A stretch of 64,000 nucleotides of DNA from Dehalococcoidia bacterium (GCA_003142375.1 PLME01000024.1:1-64000); one strand, 5' to 3'; shown: positions 35,900 through 45,906, counted from the stretch's first letter. Notes: a model not told the origin generated them from the letters alone. Numbers and translations are program-made.

Positions 35900-37043
35900 G
35901 GCACTCCTTAATGGCAGCTAATATTGTTTCCGGCCTGTGCACATCGCCACCCGAGTGTGGAAGCGAGACGCTGCGGGCTTTGCCGCAGGAACATCTTTCG
36001 ACCTCATATACAATTTGCCCGCGGTTTATCTCTGGCACTATAAACGTCTTAACCTGTGAGGCCAGCTCACGGACACGTTTTTCGGCGAAGGGCCACAGGG
36101 TGATGAGCTGCAAAAACCCGGCCTTGATGCCCTTCTGTCGCGCCAGTTTAACAGCGTACCTGGCAATACGGGAGGTTATCCCGTAAGCGCAGACCACTAT
36201 GTCGGCATCGTCGGTCATATATTCATCATACATGATGATATCATCAGCATGGAGCCTAATTTTATCTATCAGCCTGGTGACCAGCTTGTCCTGAGCTGCA
36301 GCAGTCATGGCGGGATAACCACGCTCATCGTGCGTCAGACCGGTGACGTGAAAACGATATCCCTGCCCGGCGATGGCCATAGGGGGCACCAGGCTCTCGT
36401 CCGCCTTGTAGGGATGATAGGCGCCAGCACCGATTTGCGGCATTTTCCTGTAAATCAGGTCGGCCGCTGAGATCTGCGGGATCACCACCTTTTCACTCAT
36501 ATGCCCTACAACCTCATCTGACATCATCAATACCGGCACACGGTATTTTTCCGAGAGGTTGAAGGCCTTGACGGTCAGGTCGAACATGTGCTGAGGGGAA
36601 TCCGGGCTAAGTGCTATGATCTCATAGCTGCCGTGAGATCCCCAGCGGGCCTGCATGATATCCTGCTGACCGACCAGCGTCGGCAGTCCGGTGGAAGGCC
36701 CCGCCCGCTGAATATTCACCACCACACAGGGTGTCTCCAACATGACTCCCAGCCCGATGTTTTCCATCATCAGGCTGAAGCCGGGCCCAGAGGTAGATGT
36801 CATCGATTTAACGCCCGCCCATGAAGCGCCCAGTATGGCATTCATAGAGGCGATCTCATCTTCCATCTGGATATAAGTGCCTCCGATGGCAGGCAGGCGG
36901 CGGCTCATCCTTTCGGCTATCTCGGTGGCGGGGGTGATGGGATAGCCGGCAAAGAACCTGCAGCCGGCGCTTATAGCTCCCTCGGCGCAGGCTACGTCGC
37001 CGTTAATGAAAAACTCACCCAAAAGGTGCCCGTTTTCTGTCAT
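35892..37043 (-). CDS. korA: 2-oxoacid:ferredoxin oxidoreductase alpha subunit
   Basis: A 383-aa alpha subunit with the ThDP-partner motif GYPITPATE (about 33-41) and the core STSGPGFSLMMENIGL. The motif is shared by 2-oxoglutarate and related oxidoreductases (KorA). The separate delta ferredoxin subunit is encoded just upstream (85 bases). No clear ribosome site is seen before its ATG. Confidence 0.93.
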   Translation of the reverse strand: MTENGHLLGEFFINGDVACAEGAISAGCRFFAGYPITPATEIAERMSRRLPAIGGTYIQMEDEIASMNAILGASWAGVKSMTSTSGPGFSLMMENIGLGVMLETPCVVVNIQRAGPSTGLPTLVGQQDIMQARWGSHGSYEIIALSPDSPQHMFDLTVKAFNLSEKYRVPVLMMSDEVVGHMSEKVVIPQISAADLIYRKMPQIGAGAYHPYKADESLVPPMAIAGQGYRFHVTGLTHDERGYPAMTAAAQDKLVTRLIDKIRLHADDIIMYDEYMTDDADIVVCAYGITSRIARYAVKLARQKGIKAGFLQLITLWPFAEKRVRELASQVKTFIVPEINRGQIVYEVERCSCGKARSVSLPHSGGDVHRPETILAAIKECHA

Positions 37044-37128
37044 TGCATTCTACAAAATAAAGCATGCCGGATATACATCCAATATTTAACCTGCAGCTTT
37101 ATCCGGCGAAAATCCTGGCAGCGGCAGA

Positions 37129-37410
37129 TTACGGCTTAATTTCCGAATGGGCCTTATTATTGATGGTTAGCTTGACGGCGAATTCCGGGCATATCAACTC
37201 GCAGAACCCACAGGCCAGGCACTTGCTGCCGTCTTTGACCACTGCCAGTTGGTATCCCTTGGAGCTAAGCTCCGAACCCATCTTGAGCACATCGCGTGGG
37301 CAGTATTCAGCGCAGAAACCGCACCCTTTGCATCTCTCCCTGTCAATAAATACATATGCCAGAGGTTCGGCAGAATGGTTATGGTCGAAAGGTGTGCGCC
37401 ACAGCTTCAT
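37129..37410 (-). CDS. korD: 2[4Fe-4S] ferredoxin, Kor delta subunit
   Basis: A 93-aa ferredoxin with two full clusters, CKGCGFCAEYCP and CLACGFCELICP. It opens the Kor-Hdr operon and is the electron outlet of the 2-oxoacid oxidoreductase. There is no Shine-Dalgarno sequence; the promoter puts the transcript start about six bases before the ATG, so translation may be near-leaderless. Confidence 0.93.
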   Translation of the reverse strand: MKLWRTPFDHNHSAEPLAYVFIDRERCKGCGFCAEYCPRDVLKMGSELSSKGYQLAVVKDGSKCLACGFCELICPEFAVKLTINNKAHSEIKP

Positions 37411-37422
37411 AATCGATAGAGT

Positions 37423-37451
37423 AGTATACCATTCGAGCCAGCATCAGACAA
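37423..37451 (-). promoter_or_regulatory. promoter of the Kor-Hdr operon
   Basis: TTGTCT (37446-37451) and TATACT (37423-37428) with a 17-base spacer on the minus strand. The expected start at about 37416 leaves a 5' leader of roughly six bases before the korD ATG at 37410. Confidence 0.55.
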
Positions 37452-37513
37452 GATTGAGCTAAACGGCGGCCAGGCGGGCAGGAGTGCGTAAAAATAGCGG
37501 GGTTTTAATGTAT

Positions 37514-38416
37514 TTAAGCAGCGGAGGACATCCCTCGAATGCTGTTCAGGAGCAATACCAGTTCCCTCTGGTACTCATCATTACCTAATATGTCCAGATA
37601 GGAAAGGTCGCTGTCCTTTTCCCTGAGCACAGTGAGTATCTCTTGCGGGTTTTTACCCCGGCCGGTTTCTTCAGTGACTATTTTATGCCAGGCTAACAGT
37701 TTTTCCCTGTATTGCTTCAACCTTGCAAGCCCGTTGTCATAGCATCCGAAGTGTCCGTAGCACAGCTTGGCGGGCTTGAGTTCGATAAGCTTATCCACCG
37801 AAGCCAGCATTTCGTCCAGTTTAAAAGGGGGTGGCGTGGCAGGCCTTACCTTTCCCACTGTACACACGCCGGCTGCTTCACCCGCCAGGAGAATTCCGTG
37901 TGCCCGGTCGAACAGACTCAAGTGATGTATGGCATGGCCGGGAGTAAAATATATCTCAAGCTCCGTACCTGCCAGATCGAGCTTCATATTATCCTTAGCG
38001 GCAATAACCCGTTCTGCCGGCACGGGCTCTATCTCACCGTATTTGATAGCCAGGTCGCCCAGAGTTTGCAGGCTGGCATTCCACAATTTTTCCGGGTTTA
38101 CCATGTGAGGCAAAGCCCTCTCATGTACAACAACCCTGGCGTTGGGCATCGCCTTGACAGCGGCGCCTGCACCCCCTGCATGGTCTATGTGTATGTGCGT
38201 TAGCACGATATAGTCGATCTCTTCCGGCTTTGTGCCCGCTTCGGCCAGCGCCTCAAGCAGTCCACCTGCAGCAACGGCTGGTCCGGGATCGATAATGGCG
38301 TTCTTACCGCTATTAACAAGATAGCTGGATATGAACTTGCCGTAACCGAGTATGGGCGGCTTCAGGTCAAGCAGTTTCAGATTGGGCGATATGTTCGTTA
38401 CTCTGATACCTGTCAT
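37514..38416 (-). CDS. metallo-beta-lactamase-fold hydrolase
   Basis: A 300-aa hydrolase of the MBL superfamily. The zinc motif HIHIDH (H74, H76, D78, H79) is followed by further ligands in HAIHHL (about 156) and the C-terminal YGHFG. The length and the extra C-terminal helical part resemble the MBL-fold thiolesterase/glyoxalase II-like group. The substrate is unknown. It is next to the Kor-Hdr operon but beyond its promoter, so it is probably separate. Confidence 0.85.
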   Translation of the reverse strand: MTGIRVTNISPNLKLLDLKPPILGYGKFISSYLVNSGKNAIIDPGPAVAAGGLLEALAEAGTKPEEIDYIVLTHIHIDHAGGAGAAVKAMPNARVVVHERALPHMVNPEKLWNASLQTLGDLAIKYGEIEPVPAERVIAAKDNMKLDLAGTELEIYFTPGHAIHHLSLFDRAHGILLAGEAAGVCTVGKVRPATPPPFKLDEMLASVDKLIELKPAKLCYGHFGCYDNGLARLKQYREKLLAWHKIVTEETGRGKNPQEILTVLREKDSDLSYLDILGNDEYQRELVLLLNSIRGMSSAA

Positions 38417-38472
38417 CTTCTGCGTTTAGAAATTTGGCCAATTATACCCCTTGAAATATGGTAATCAAAAGG

Positions 38473-39714
38473 CTATCTCATTACAGGGATGCTGTCTATG
38501 GTATCCATCCGTTTGATAGAGTTCAGCTTCAACGAACTGAGAAAATCCGCACTTACTGGCCTGTAGTTGACCAATTCCGGGCTGATATTGATAGTCTTCT
38601 TGTCCCCATTGATGAAAGGATAGTTCTTCAGATCGTTGTTGTGCTTGTGCCCGTGGATAATCCAGCCGTTCCAATCGACGGGAAGCCTGTCCGGGTCATG
38701 CACCAGTAGAAAAGTATACCTTCCGTTTTTGATTATCTGGTATTCTTTAGCACCTCTGACATCAACATCGTGTTTTCCTCTTATAAAATTAATTTTCCCT
38801 TTTAGCCTTTCCAGCCAGTAACCGGCGGGTCTAGCTTCCTTTCCAAAAGATAGGTCGCCCAGGAAATAAACCTGGTTAGAACCAACGATATTGTTCCAGT
38901 TGTCCAGCAGGACTTCGTTCATCTCTTCAACGTTAGAGGAAGCAAACGGCCTGGCGCAATAGTGAATTATATTGGTGTGATCCAGGTGCAGATCGCTGCT
39001 AAGATATAATGGCTCTTGATCACCGTTGAATTTGACTCCTTCTATGCCTTTGCTGATCCTGAACAGCTTCAGCGTCTTGCTCCATTCGTTGGAGCTCAAG
39101 GCCTCACCCCTGGTGAGCAGCCTCTGCTGTAAAAAGTCGTACTCACAAATTATTTTAGATTGGTCATTCAGGAATGTTACCCTGAGACTATTCAAAGGTA
39201 AATAGAAATACCTCATATGGTAATCTTCGTTATCTACAGCATGAGATGAATATTTCTCGGCCAGCACCTTATCGGTAGACACATAGGACCACAGGCTCTC
39301 GAACTCCCTGCTATCCAGTTTATAGGCCAGCGTCGAGTGGAACAAAAAGTCTTCTTCTTTATCAAATGGTTGTGTCCTGGGTACAATTTTAAGTAGCCTC
39401 TGTGCCAGCTCCTGCCTGAACCTCTTAAATTCAGCTGAAGCAACTATGTTGAAATATATAACCCGGCCGTGTTGACCGTTAATCCAACGAAAACCATCGA
39501 TGAGATACGGCAAGAATGAGTACCGTCTGCCGATATTCAGGAGGGCCTCCTTGACCCGCTCCACCTGCTGATAGTCGGCAGCAAAGCTTCCGTATAACGA
39601 AATATGCGGGACCCTGTGTATTTTGTTCAGGGGTGTCCCGCACAGCCGGCTGACCCTGACAATAGACTCGGATAATTTTCTTTTGCCCGGCCCTATACGT
39701 ACTTCTATAAGCAT
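38473..39714 (-). CDS. fusion of 2H phosphoesterase (LigT-like) and calcineurin-like phosphoesterase
   Basis: A 413-aa two-domain protein. The N-terminal half (about 1-190) is a 2H phosphoesterase with HIS (H37) and HST (H126), the paired HxT/S motifs of RNA 2',5'-ligase and cyclic phosphodiesterases. The C-terminal half (about 235-370) is a metallophosphoesterase with DLHLDH (D241, H243), GD (D287), RGKHD (H315, D316), HD (H339) and HGHKH (H354, H356). The usual metal-binding Asn of GNHD is Lys314. Both halves suggest processing of phosphodiester ends, perhaps of RNA. The fusion is unusual. The ATG has no strong ribosome site. Confidence 0.85.
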   Translation of the reverse strand: MLIEVRIGPGKRKLSESIVRVSRLCGTPLNKIHRVPHISLYGSFAADYQQVERVKEALLNIGRRYSFLPYLIDGFRWINGQHGRVIYFNIVASAEFKRFRQELAQRLLKIVPRTQPFDKEEDFLFHSTLAYKLDSREFESLWSYVSTDKVLAEKYSSHAVDNEDYHMRYFYLPLNSLRVTFLNDQSKIICEYDFLQQRLLTRGEALSSNEWSKTLKLFRISKGIEGVKFNGDQEPLYLSSDLHLDHTNIIHYCARPFASSNVEEMNEVLLDNWNNIVGSNQVYFLGDLSFGKEARPAGYWLERLKGKINFIRGKHDVDVRGAKEYQIIKNGRYTFLLVHDPDRLPVDWNGWIIHGHKHNNDLKNYPFINGDKKTINISPELVNYRPVSADFLSSLKLNSIKRMDTIDSIPVMR

Positions 39715-39812
39715 TTATCTTTAGTATAGCATGCGATTTATTCGTTTATCCCAATTACAATGTTCAGAGTAAGGATGACTTAAGTACTATATCCTAAGGT
39801 ACTAACTAATCA

Positions 39813-39840
39813 TTGAGAATTTCTTTTAGGCAGGTATAAT
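39813..39840 (+). promoter_or_regulatory. promoter of the small membrane protein gene
   Basis: TTGAGA (39813-39818) and a consensus TATAAT (39835-39840) with a 16-base spacer, about 40 bases before the start at 39880. Confidence 0.5.
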
Positions 39841-39879
39841 TGCTTAAGCGCTATTGGAAGGTCATATTGGGGTTTCATA

Positions 39880-40197
39880 TTGAATAAGATGACCGAGATA
39901 ATTAAAAAAACATTTCTGAATTTGCCAGGATGGCAAAGGGGGGCTCAGGGCCTGGGATTGTCCGTGATGCTAATGGCAGTCATCGTGGCGATCATGATTT
40001 TTTCGTTCTGGGTATGCAGCGCCGGACCCTTCTCCAATGGAAAAGAAATCGTGACGCCGAGCTCAACGCATTCTCAACCTATAAGCAATCCGGGGGCAAA
40101 TGCTTTTCGCTCCACCGGCAGCGATAATTACAGCAGCAGCGATGTCAGCCAGGTGCTTAATAAATTACAGAATTCGACCAGTACCTCCTCTCAGTAG
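39880..40197 (+). CDS. small single-pass membrane protein
   Basis: A 105-aa protein that I do not recognise. One transmembrane helix (about residues 27-48) separates a short basic N-terminus from a Ser/Thr/Asn-rich tail. The start is TTG at 39880 with GGGG seven bases upstream; the ATG at 39889 is also possible. The tail has no clear fold. Confidence 0.6.
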   Translation: MNKMTEIIKKTFLNLPGWQRGAQGLGLSVMLMAVIVAIMIFSFWVCSAGPFSNGKEIVTPSSTHSQPISNPGANAFRSTGSDNYSSSDVSQVLNKLQNSTSTSSQ

Positions 40198-40397
40198 AAG
40201 GTTGTCCCTGCATCTAAATCTATAACCTTCAGACAGGACAGGAACTTCAAGAGCCAAAAGGCCGTGACTTATTAGCCAATCCTCACAAAAGGTTCGCGGC
40301 TGTCCGCAACACAAAGGGCATGAAATTATGCTTCCGCGGTGTTATGATTAATACTTGTCACTTTTCAAGCCATCATATAACGAGGTAAGTTTCTGAA

Positions 40398-41063
40398 ATG
40401 AAAGTACTGGCCTTTAACAGCAGCCCCCACAAGGATAATGGCAACACTGCACTAATCCTCAATCCCTTTCTCGGGGGCATGCGCGAGGCCGGCGCAGAGG
40501 TGGAGCTATTTTACACCTGCGATCTCGACATCAATCCGTGCCGGGGTGAGCTCAACTGCATGCTGAAAACCCCCGGAAAATGTCATCAGAACGATGATAT
40601 ACAAATGCTGACTCCCAAATTGGGTGCAGATGTGCTGGTATTAGCCAGCCCTCTATATATCTGGGCGGTGAACGGCCAGATGAAAAACCTGATGGATAGG
40701 ATGGTTCCCCTGCTACCTCCCAACAAAGGCCGGGTAATACTGGTCTCGAGCTGCGGTTTCTGGGGACTGGAAAATTTCGACCCCTTGCTTTTTCATATAA
40801 AGGCAATATGCCATAATATCGACCGCGTATTTGCAGGGGCGCTGCTCCGGCCGCACGCCGTATATCTGAAAATGATGTTGGAAGCTGGAGCGCAGGTACA
40901 GGATATCCCCGCAGCCGCTCAAGAAGCCGGACGCCAGTTAGTTGTTGATCAAACGATAAACCCCAAAACGCTGAGCATAGTCAGCCGCGAACTTGTATCG
41001 TTGGAAGCATGGAACGATCGGGTAAAACAGCGATTCGGCCCGACTGCAGATTCATCCCAATAG
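40398..41063 (+). CDS. flavodoxin-fold NAD(P)H-dependent FMN reductase / iron-sulfur flavoprotein-like
   Basis: A 221-aa FMN reductase family protein. The FMN loop is FNSSPHKDNGNTA (6-18), and the second is PLYIWAVNGQMKNLMDR. Four Cys (C45? CDLDINPC, CMLKTPGKC) sit where iron-sulfur flavoproteins hold a compact Cys motif, but the spacing is not the standard one, so a cluster is uncertain. It may reduce quinones, flavins or metals. GAGGT lies eleven bases before the ATG. Confidence 0.75.
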   Translation: MKVLAFNSSPHKDNGNTALILNPFLGGMREAGAEVELFYTCDLDINPCRGELNCMLKTPGKCHQNDDIQMLTPKLGADVLVLASPLYIWAVNGQMKNLMDRMVPLLPPNKGRVILVSSCGFWGLENFDPLLFHIKAICHNIDRVFAGALLRPHAVYLKMMLEAGAQVQDIPAAAQEAGRQLVVDQTINPKTLSIVSRELVSLEAWNDRVKQRFGPTADSSQ

Positions 41064-41096
41064 AGCGATTGCGGTACCCGAACAGTGCGTTGTCTT

Positions 41097-41798
41097 TCAT
41101 ACAAACATGTAGTTCTTTTGATTGAATAGCTCTAGGCAGGCGTCCACGCTGTCGCAGTCATAAAGGCTGCCTTTGTTCTGCCAGATCTCCTCCAGCGCCT
41201 TATCTATCCCTAACGCCGGGCGGTAAGGACGATGTGAGGCCATGGCTTCGACGATATCCGCCACGGCCAGAATTTTCGCCTCCTGCAGGATCTCTGCTTC
41301 CTTCGATCCTTTCGGATAGCCGGAGCCGTCCAGCCTTTCATGGTGCTGCAATACGGTATCAGCGACGGAGCAGTGAAAATCCATGCTCTTGGCAATGTCG
41401 TATCCGCCCTGAGGGTGAGTCTGCAGCATGCGGTATTCGATATCACTGAGCTTGCCAGGTTTGCTGAGGATTTCCGACGGCACATATATTTTGCCGATGT
41501 CGTGAATAGTAGCGGCCATACGAAGTAGATCGAGCATATCGGCATCTATATCCATGTGTTTGGCCATGGCAACTGCCAGGTCAGTCACCCTGCGCTGATG
41601 TCCTGAAGTGTAAGGGTCCCTCAGTTCCACCATTTTAGTCATAGTATTGACGGCATCATTGAGTGATTTCTTGAGCTTCTCGTTGCTCCTGATAAGCTGC
41701 TCCTCCACCTGCTTCCGTTCACTAATGTTGGTGGCCGAAATAACAAAGCCGGCTATTCCATCATACGAGTCATTCACGGCCGACGCCGATACCAGCAC
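41097..41798 (-). CDS. HD-GYP phosphodiesterase part of a frameshifted sensor gene
   Basis: A 233-aa fragment with the last strand of a PAS domain at the start, a coiled-coil linker, then a full HD-GYP domain: HDIGK and HHERLDGSGYP are intact. HD-GYP proteins degrade cyclic di-GMP. The apparent start at 41798 is not a natural N-terminus: the PAS domain begins in the adjacent upstream frame, and losing or adding one base near 41805 would join the two. Either the gene is a recent pseudogene or the base call is wrong. Confidence 0.8.
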   Translation of the reverse strand: MLVSASAVNDSYDGIAGFVISATNISERKQVEEQLIRSNEKLKKSLNDAVNTMTKMVELRDPYTSGHQRRVTDLAVAMAKHMDIDADMLDLLRMAATIHDIGKIYVPSEILSKPGKLSDIEYRMLQTHPQGGYDIAKSMDFHCSVADTVLQHHERLDGSGYPKGSKEAEILQEAKILAVADIVEAMASHRPYRPALGIDKALEEIWQNKGSLYDCDSVDACLELFNQKNYMFV

Positions 41799-42748
41799 CG
41801 GTATGGTGAGCCCTGCTTAGACAAATATGACATTTCGCACTGCGCACGAACTCCTGTGACTGTGCTCCTGGCCAGCAGCTCGTCGGCCTTCTTTCTATCC
41901 AGGACTATTGAATTGAAATCGGAGCCCTTTAGTTTATTTCCACGTATCCCGAGAAGCGAAGTATTGGCGCCGTTGGCATAAATGATCTTACCGTTTTCAT
42001 CCAGCAGCAGGACGGATTCGGTCATGGTGCCGAGTATCTCATCGGCAGCAACTATCGGGGTTATTCTCATCATTCCGTACTTGGAAACCGCGTAGACGAT
42101 ACCTATGCTCCATATAAGCCCCGACATGTCAGTTAATTGTGGATACGCCAGGGTGCCCAGCAACTGATAGAAAACCCCGGTAACTAAACCGAACAGGATG
42201 GCGATGCCGCCAAAAAGGAGCATTAACAGGGACTGCCTTTTCTGGCGAAACGCTTTCATCTTTAGTGCATAGCTGATCAAAAGGTAACAGCATATACCAA
42301 GCATTACGGTAAAATAAGCTACGTAAGTGTACAAATATAATCCGGGTGCCCACACCATGGCCCAGCCCCAGGCAGCCTTTTCAGCACTGAAAATCGTTGC
42401 ACCCGACCACTGCCAGTAAACAAATAGAGCTGGCAAAAATACTGTGCCCAAAATAATTGCCCTATTTTTCAAAACCCGCTGGGTGTGTGAGTAGATAAGA
42501 TAAAACCACAAGGCAGCGACAGGGAAACCGCTCATACCTATAATGGCACCGTTGACGAACAGATGGGCCTCTTCCTCAGTGTGCGCCAGGTTGATCAGAC
42601 CATAAAAGAAGCTCCATACCGCCAGAGTGAATATAAGCAACGCACAGGCACGATTTATCTGCCCCCTGGGGTTGTTGCTGAAAATCAATATAATCAGCAA
42701 GGCTTCAGCCAGGAAGCTGCCAAAGTGCACGATGGGAACAATATACAT
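41774..42748 (-). CDS. membrane and PAS part of the frameshifted HD-GYP sensor
   Basis: A 324-aa fragment with seven or more predicted helices in residues 1-225, like the 7TM sensor region of histidine kinases and diguanylate enzymes, then a PAS domain (about 235-320, GTMTESVLLLDENGKIIYANGANTSLLG). It ends abruptly after KQGSPYRC with a frame that looks random (WYRRRP then stop). The next frame continues with IPVLVSASAVNDSYDGIAG, which completes the PAS core. So this and the HD-GYP part form one gene of about 550 codons. A single C missing in CACC(C)ATA at about 41805 would explain it. Confidence 0.8.
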   Translation of the reverse strand: MYIVPIVHFGSFLAEALLIILIFSNNPRGQINRACALLIFTLAVWSFFYGLINLAHTEEEAHLFVNGAIIGMSGFPVAALWFYLIYSHTQRVLKNRAIILGTVFLPALFVYWQWSGATIFSAEKAAWGWAMVWAPGLYLYTYVAYFTVMLGICCYLLISYALKMKAFRQKRQSLLMLLFGGIAILFGLVTGVFYQLLGTLAYPQLTDMSGLIWSIGIVYAVSKYGMMRITPIVAADEILGTMTESVLLLDENGKIIYANGANTSLLGIRGNKLKGSDFNSIVLDRKKADELLARSTVTGVRAQCEMSYLSKQGSPYRCWYRRRP

Positions 42749-42949
42749 ATGTTGCTAAATAACTGGCAGGACTAATTACCGCTGTGTTTTCATATGTATA
42801 CAAATATGCGGTTATATGCCAAATAACGCAGTGGTCGAATAGACACAATATTACGAGCCATGTAGATAATTAGTTCTGAAACGTATATTTTATGGACATC
42901 AAGAAGAACGTGGAATAGCCATATATATGGGGTACGGCGAGCGCCCTTA

Positions 42950-45814
42950 CTAACTAACCCGGGCAGCCCCGGCTGTGCTCTTCTCGAGGATATCCCGCAG
43001 GTAGCGCCCGGTCGCGGAGCCTTCTATCCCAGCCACTTGCTCAGGTGTTCCCGTGGCTATGACATAGCCGCCCTCATCCCCTGCACCCGGTCCCAGGTCG
43101 ATTATGTGGTCCGCATTTTTAATGACGTCAAGATGATGTTCGATGATGACAACTGTATTCCCTGAATCAACCAGCCTTTGCAACACCCTGAGCAGGCAAT
43201 CTATGTCGGCAAATGACAGCCCCGTGGTAGGCTCATCCAGTATGTAGACGGTCTTGCCCGTAGACCTGCGTGATAATTCCGTAGCCAGTTTAACGCGCTG
43301 TGCTTCGCCGCCTGACAGAGTGGGCGCGGGCTGGCCCAACCGCATATAACCCAACCCAACATCCTGCAGGGTTCCCAGCTTATTCTTGATCTTGGGGAAG
43401 TTTTCGAAAAAGGCTGTGGCCTCCTCGATGGTCATATCCAGCACATCGGCTATATTTTTACCTTTAAACTGAATCTCCAGGGCCTCGCGGTTATAACGTT
43501 TACCCTTACATACTTCGCAAGGCACTGTTACATCGGGCAGGAATTGCATTTCTATCTGAATATAGCCTTCGCCCTGGCAGGCCTCGCATCTGCCTCCGCG
43601 CACATTGAAGGAAAACCTTCCCGGGCCGTAACCACGCACTCTTGCTTCAGGCACCGATGCAAACAGCTCCCTGATAGGGGTGAATGCACCAGTGTAGGTG
43701 GCAGGGTTGCTGCGAGGTGTGCGACCTATGGGCGACTGATCGATATTGATAACCTTGTCTATATTCTCGGTCCCGGTAATTGCATCGCATTTGCCGGGCT
43801 TCTCCCTTGACTGATAAAAAATCTGCGCCAGCTTCTTATACAGTACGTCGTTCATGAGGGTGCTCTTACCGCTGCCCGACACCCCACTGATACACACCAG
43901 CTTGCCCAGAGGTATCTTGACATCGATATCCTTCAAGTTGTTTTCGGCAGCACCCTTGATCACCATATATTTCCCGGAGCCATTCCTGCGTTTCTTCGGC
44001 ATGGGTATCTCTTTGGCTCCGCTCAAATACTGCCCCGTTACAGAGGCACGGCTTCTCATTACATCTTCGATCGTGCCGGTGGCAACTATCGAACCGCCGT
44101 GCTCCCCTGCACCCGGCCCGAGATCGACAATAAAATCCGCCGCCCGCATCATAGCCTCATCGTGCTCCACACTGATTACCGTATTGCCCAAATCCCTCAG
44201 CTTCTTGAGGGTAGTTATCAACCTGTGTATGTCAGCAGGATGCAGCCCTATGGTCGGCTCGTCACAGATATATAGAACACCCATCAGACCACTGCCGATC
44301 ATAGTTGCCAGCCTGATACGTTGCGCTTCACCACCACTTAATGTCATTGAGGCGCGTTCCAGCGTAAGGTAGCCCAGGCCGATATCTTTCAGGAACCCCA
44401 ACCTGGCATCTATCTCCTTGATGATCTGCTGCGCTATGGTCTTTTCATTTACACTCAATATGGGCTTGCCATCCCGCATGCCTGTAACAGCAGTTATCCA
44501 GTAACCCGCCTCAACCGCCGACATGGCTGTCACATCCATGATATTCTTGCCGTCGACCTTCACCGCCAGCGATTCCGGCTTCAATCTTTTACCCTCGCAG
44601 GCCAGGCAGGGTGAGGCTGACATATATTTTTCGATCTCCGCACGCCTGTTTTCCGACTCTGTTTCCCGGTAGAGCCTCTCAAGATTGGGGATAACGCCTT
44701 CGAAACCCACCGCATACTCACGAACCTTGCCAAAACGATAGCGGTATCTGTGCTTTTCGGGGTTTTCTCCGTAGAGGACGAGGTTTAGTTGATCTTTAGT
44801 AAGCTTTTTTATGGGTATCCTCAGCGAGAAACCGTAGCGCTCAGCAATCTCTTCAAGCTGGCTTAAATACCAGCTATAAGTTGCCCAGGGCCTGATGGCC
44901 CCCTCCGCAATGGTCAGGTTTTTATTGGGTATCACCAGGTCAGGATCGATCTCCAGCTTGAAACCCAGCCCGGTACAGGTGGGGCAGGCGCCGTGCGGGC
45001 TATTGAAACTGAATGTACGGGGAGCTATCTCACCCAGGCTGATCCCGCAATTTACACAGGCGAAGTGCTCGGAGAAAAGCAGCTCCTCGCCTTCTATTAT
45101 CGAGATCAATACTACTCCTCCCCCCAGTTTAAGAGCGGTCTCGACTGAATCGGCGATCCTGGCTGTATTGCTGCCCTCACCGGTTACGATTCGGTCCACC
45201 ACCGCCTCGACAGTATGTTTCTTGTTCTTGTCGAGGTTAAAATCCTCTGAGAGGTCACGGATATAGCCGTCCACCCTGACACGCACAAAACCGGCCTTTC
45301 GCAGGTCATCGAATATCTGCTGGTGCTCGCCTTTCCTATCCCTGATGAGCGGTGAAAGTATCATAATCCGCTTGCCAGGCTCTATATTGAGTACGGCATC
45401 CACGATTTGCTGCACGGTCTGCCGGGCTATTTCACGTCCGCACTGCGGGCAATACGGCCTTCCGACACGTGCAAACAGCAGCCGCAGGTAGTCATATATC
45501 TCGGTAACAGTGCCCACGGTCGAACGCGGGTTATGCGAAGGGCCTTTCTGGTCGATCGATATGGCAGGGCTGAGCCCCTCGATATAGTCCACGTCCGGCT
45601 TATCCATACGTCCCAGGAACTGACGGGCATAGGCGGAGAGCGATTCGATATAGCGCCGCTGGCCCTCAGCGTAGATGGTATCGAAAGCCAGTGAGCTCTT
45701 GCCGGACCCCGAGACGCCGGTTATGACCACCAGCTTGTCGCGGGGTATGGTTACATCTATATTCTTGAGGTTGTGCTCGCGTGCGCCGCGCACAACTATA
45801 GTATTAAGCGTCAT
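42950..45814 (-). CDS. uvrA: excinuclease ABC subunit A
   Basis: A 954-aa UvrA, the damage-recognition ATPase of nucleotide excision repair. It has two ABC ATPase halves, each with Walker A ([20 protein letters not shown]) and an LSGGEAQR signature, and zinc-binding sites CVNC...CPTC and CEAC...CEVC. The ATG at 45814 gives the family start [25 protein letters not shown] is eight bases upstream. A longer open frame to 45967 crosses the upstream terminator and is rejected. uvrB and uvrC are not in the window. Confidence 0.97.
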   Translation of the reverse strand: MTLNTIVVRGAREHNLKNIDVTIPRDKLVVITGVSGSGKSSLAFDTIYAEGQRRYIESLSAYARQFLGRMDKPDVDYIEGLSPAISIDQKGPSHNPRSTVGTVTEIYDYLRLLFARVGRPYCPQCGREIARQTVQQIVDAVLNIEPGKRIMILSPLIRDRKGEHQQIFDDLRKAGFVRVRVDGYIRDLSEDFNLDKNKKHTVEAVVDRIVTGEGSNTARIADSVETALKLGGGVVLISIIEGEELLFSEHFACVNCGISLGEIAPRTFSFNSPHGACPTCTGLGFKLEIDPDLVIPNKNLTIAEGAIRPWATYSWYLSQLEEIAERYGFSLRIPIKKLTKDQLNLVLYGENPEKHRYRYRFGKVREYAVGFEGVIPNLERLYRETESENRRAEIEKYMSASPCLACEGKRLKPESLAVKVDGKNIMDVTAMSAVEAGYWITAVTGMRDGKPILSVNEKTIAQQIIKEIDARLGFLKDIGLGYLTLERASMTLSGGEAQRIRLATMIGSGLMGVLYICDEPTIGLHPADIHRLITTLKKLRDLGNTVISVEHDEAMMRAADFIVDLGPGAGEHGGSIVATGTIEDVMRSRASVTGQYLSGAKEIPMPKKRRNGSGKYMVIKGAAENNLKDIDVKIPLGKLVCISGVSGSGKSTLMNDVLYKKLAQIFYQSREKPGKCDAITGTENIDKVINIDQSPIGRTPRSNPATYTGAFTPIRELFASVPEARVRGYGPGRFSFNVRGGRCEACQGEGYIQIEMQFLPDVTVPCEVCKGKRYNREALEIQFKGKNIADVLDMTIEEATAFFENFPKIKNKLGTLQDVGLGYMRLGQPAPTLSGGEAQRVKLATELSRRSTGKTVYILDEPTTGLSFADIDCLLRVLQRLVDSGNTVVIIEHHLDVIKNADHIIDLGPGAGDEGGYVIATGTPEQVAGIEGSATGRYLRDILEKSTAGAARVS

Positions 45815-45879
45815 AAAATTTTCCTTTGTCCGAAGAGACTCTACTATTGTAGCACTGTGAATCGGAGGGGATAAAAAGA

Positions 45880-45906
45880 AGGAGGCCGGCTTGTAACCGG
45901 CCTCCT
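45880..45906 (-). terminator. terminator after the SatP gene
   Basis: A perfect 10-bp GC-rich stem (AGGAGGCCGG at 45880-45889 with its complement at 45897-45906) closes a 7-base loop. On the minus strand it is followed by TTCTTTTT. It ends the acetate transporter transcript, before uvrA. Confidence 0.9.

Noticed and set aside
40198-40397. Possible RNA gene between the small membrane protein and the flavoprotein gene
   Set aside because: No tRNA-like TTCGA loop or acceptor stem and no convincing fold was seen by eye.
43854-44372. 172-codon frame opposite uvrA
   Set aside because: Antisense shadow; uvrA motifs are complete on the other strand.
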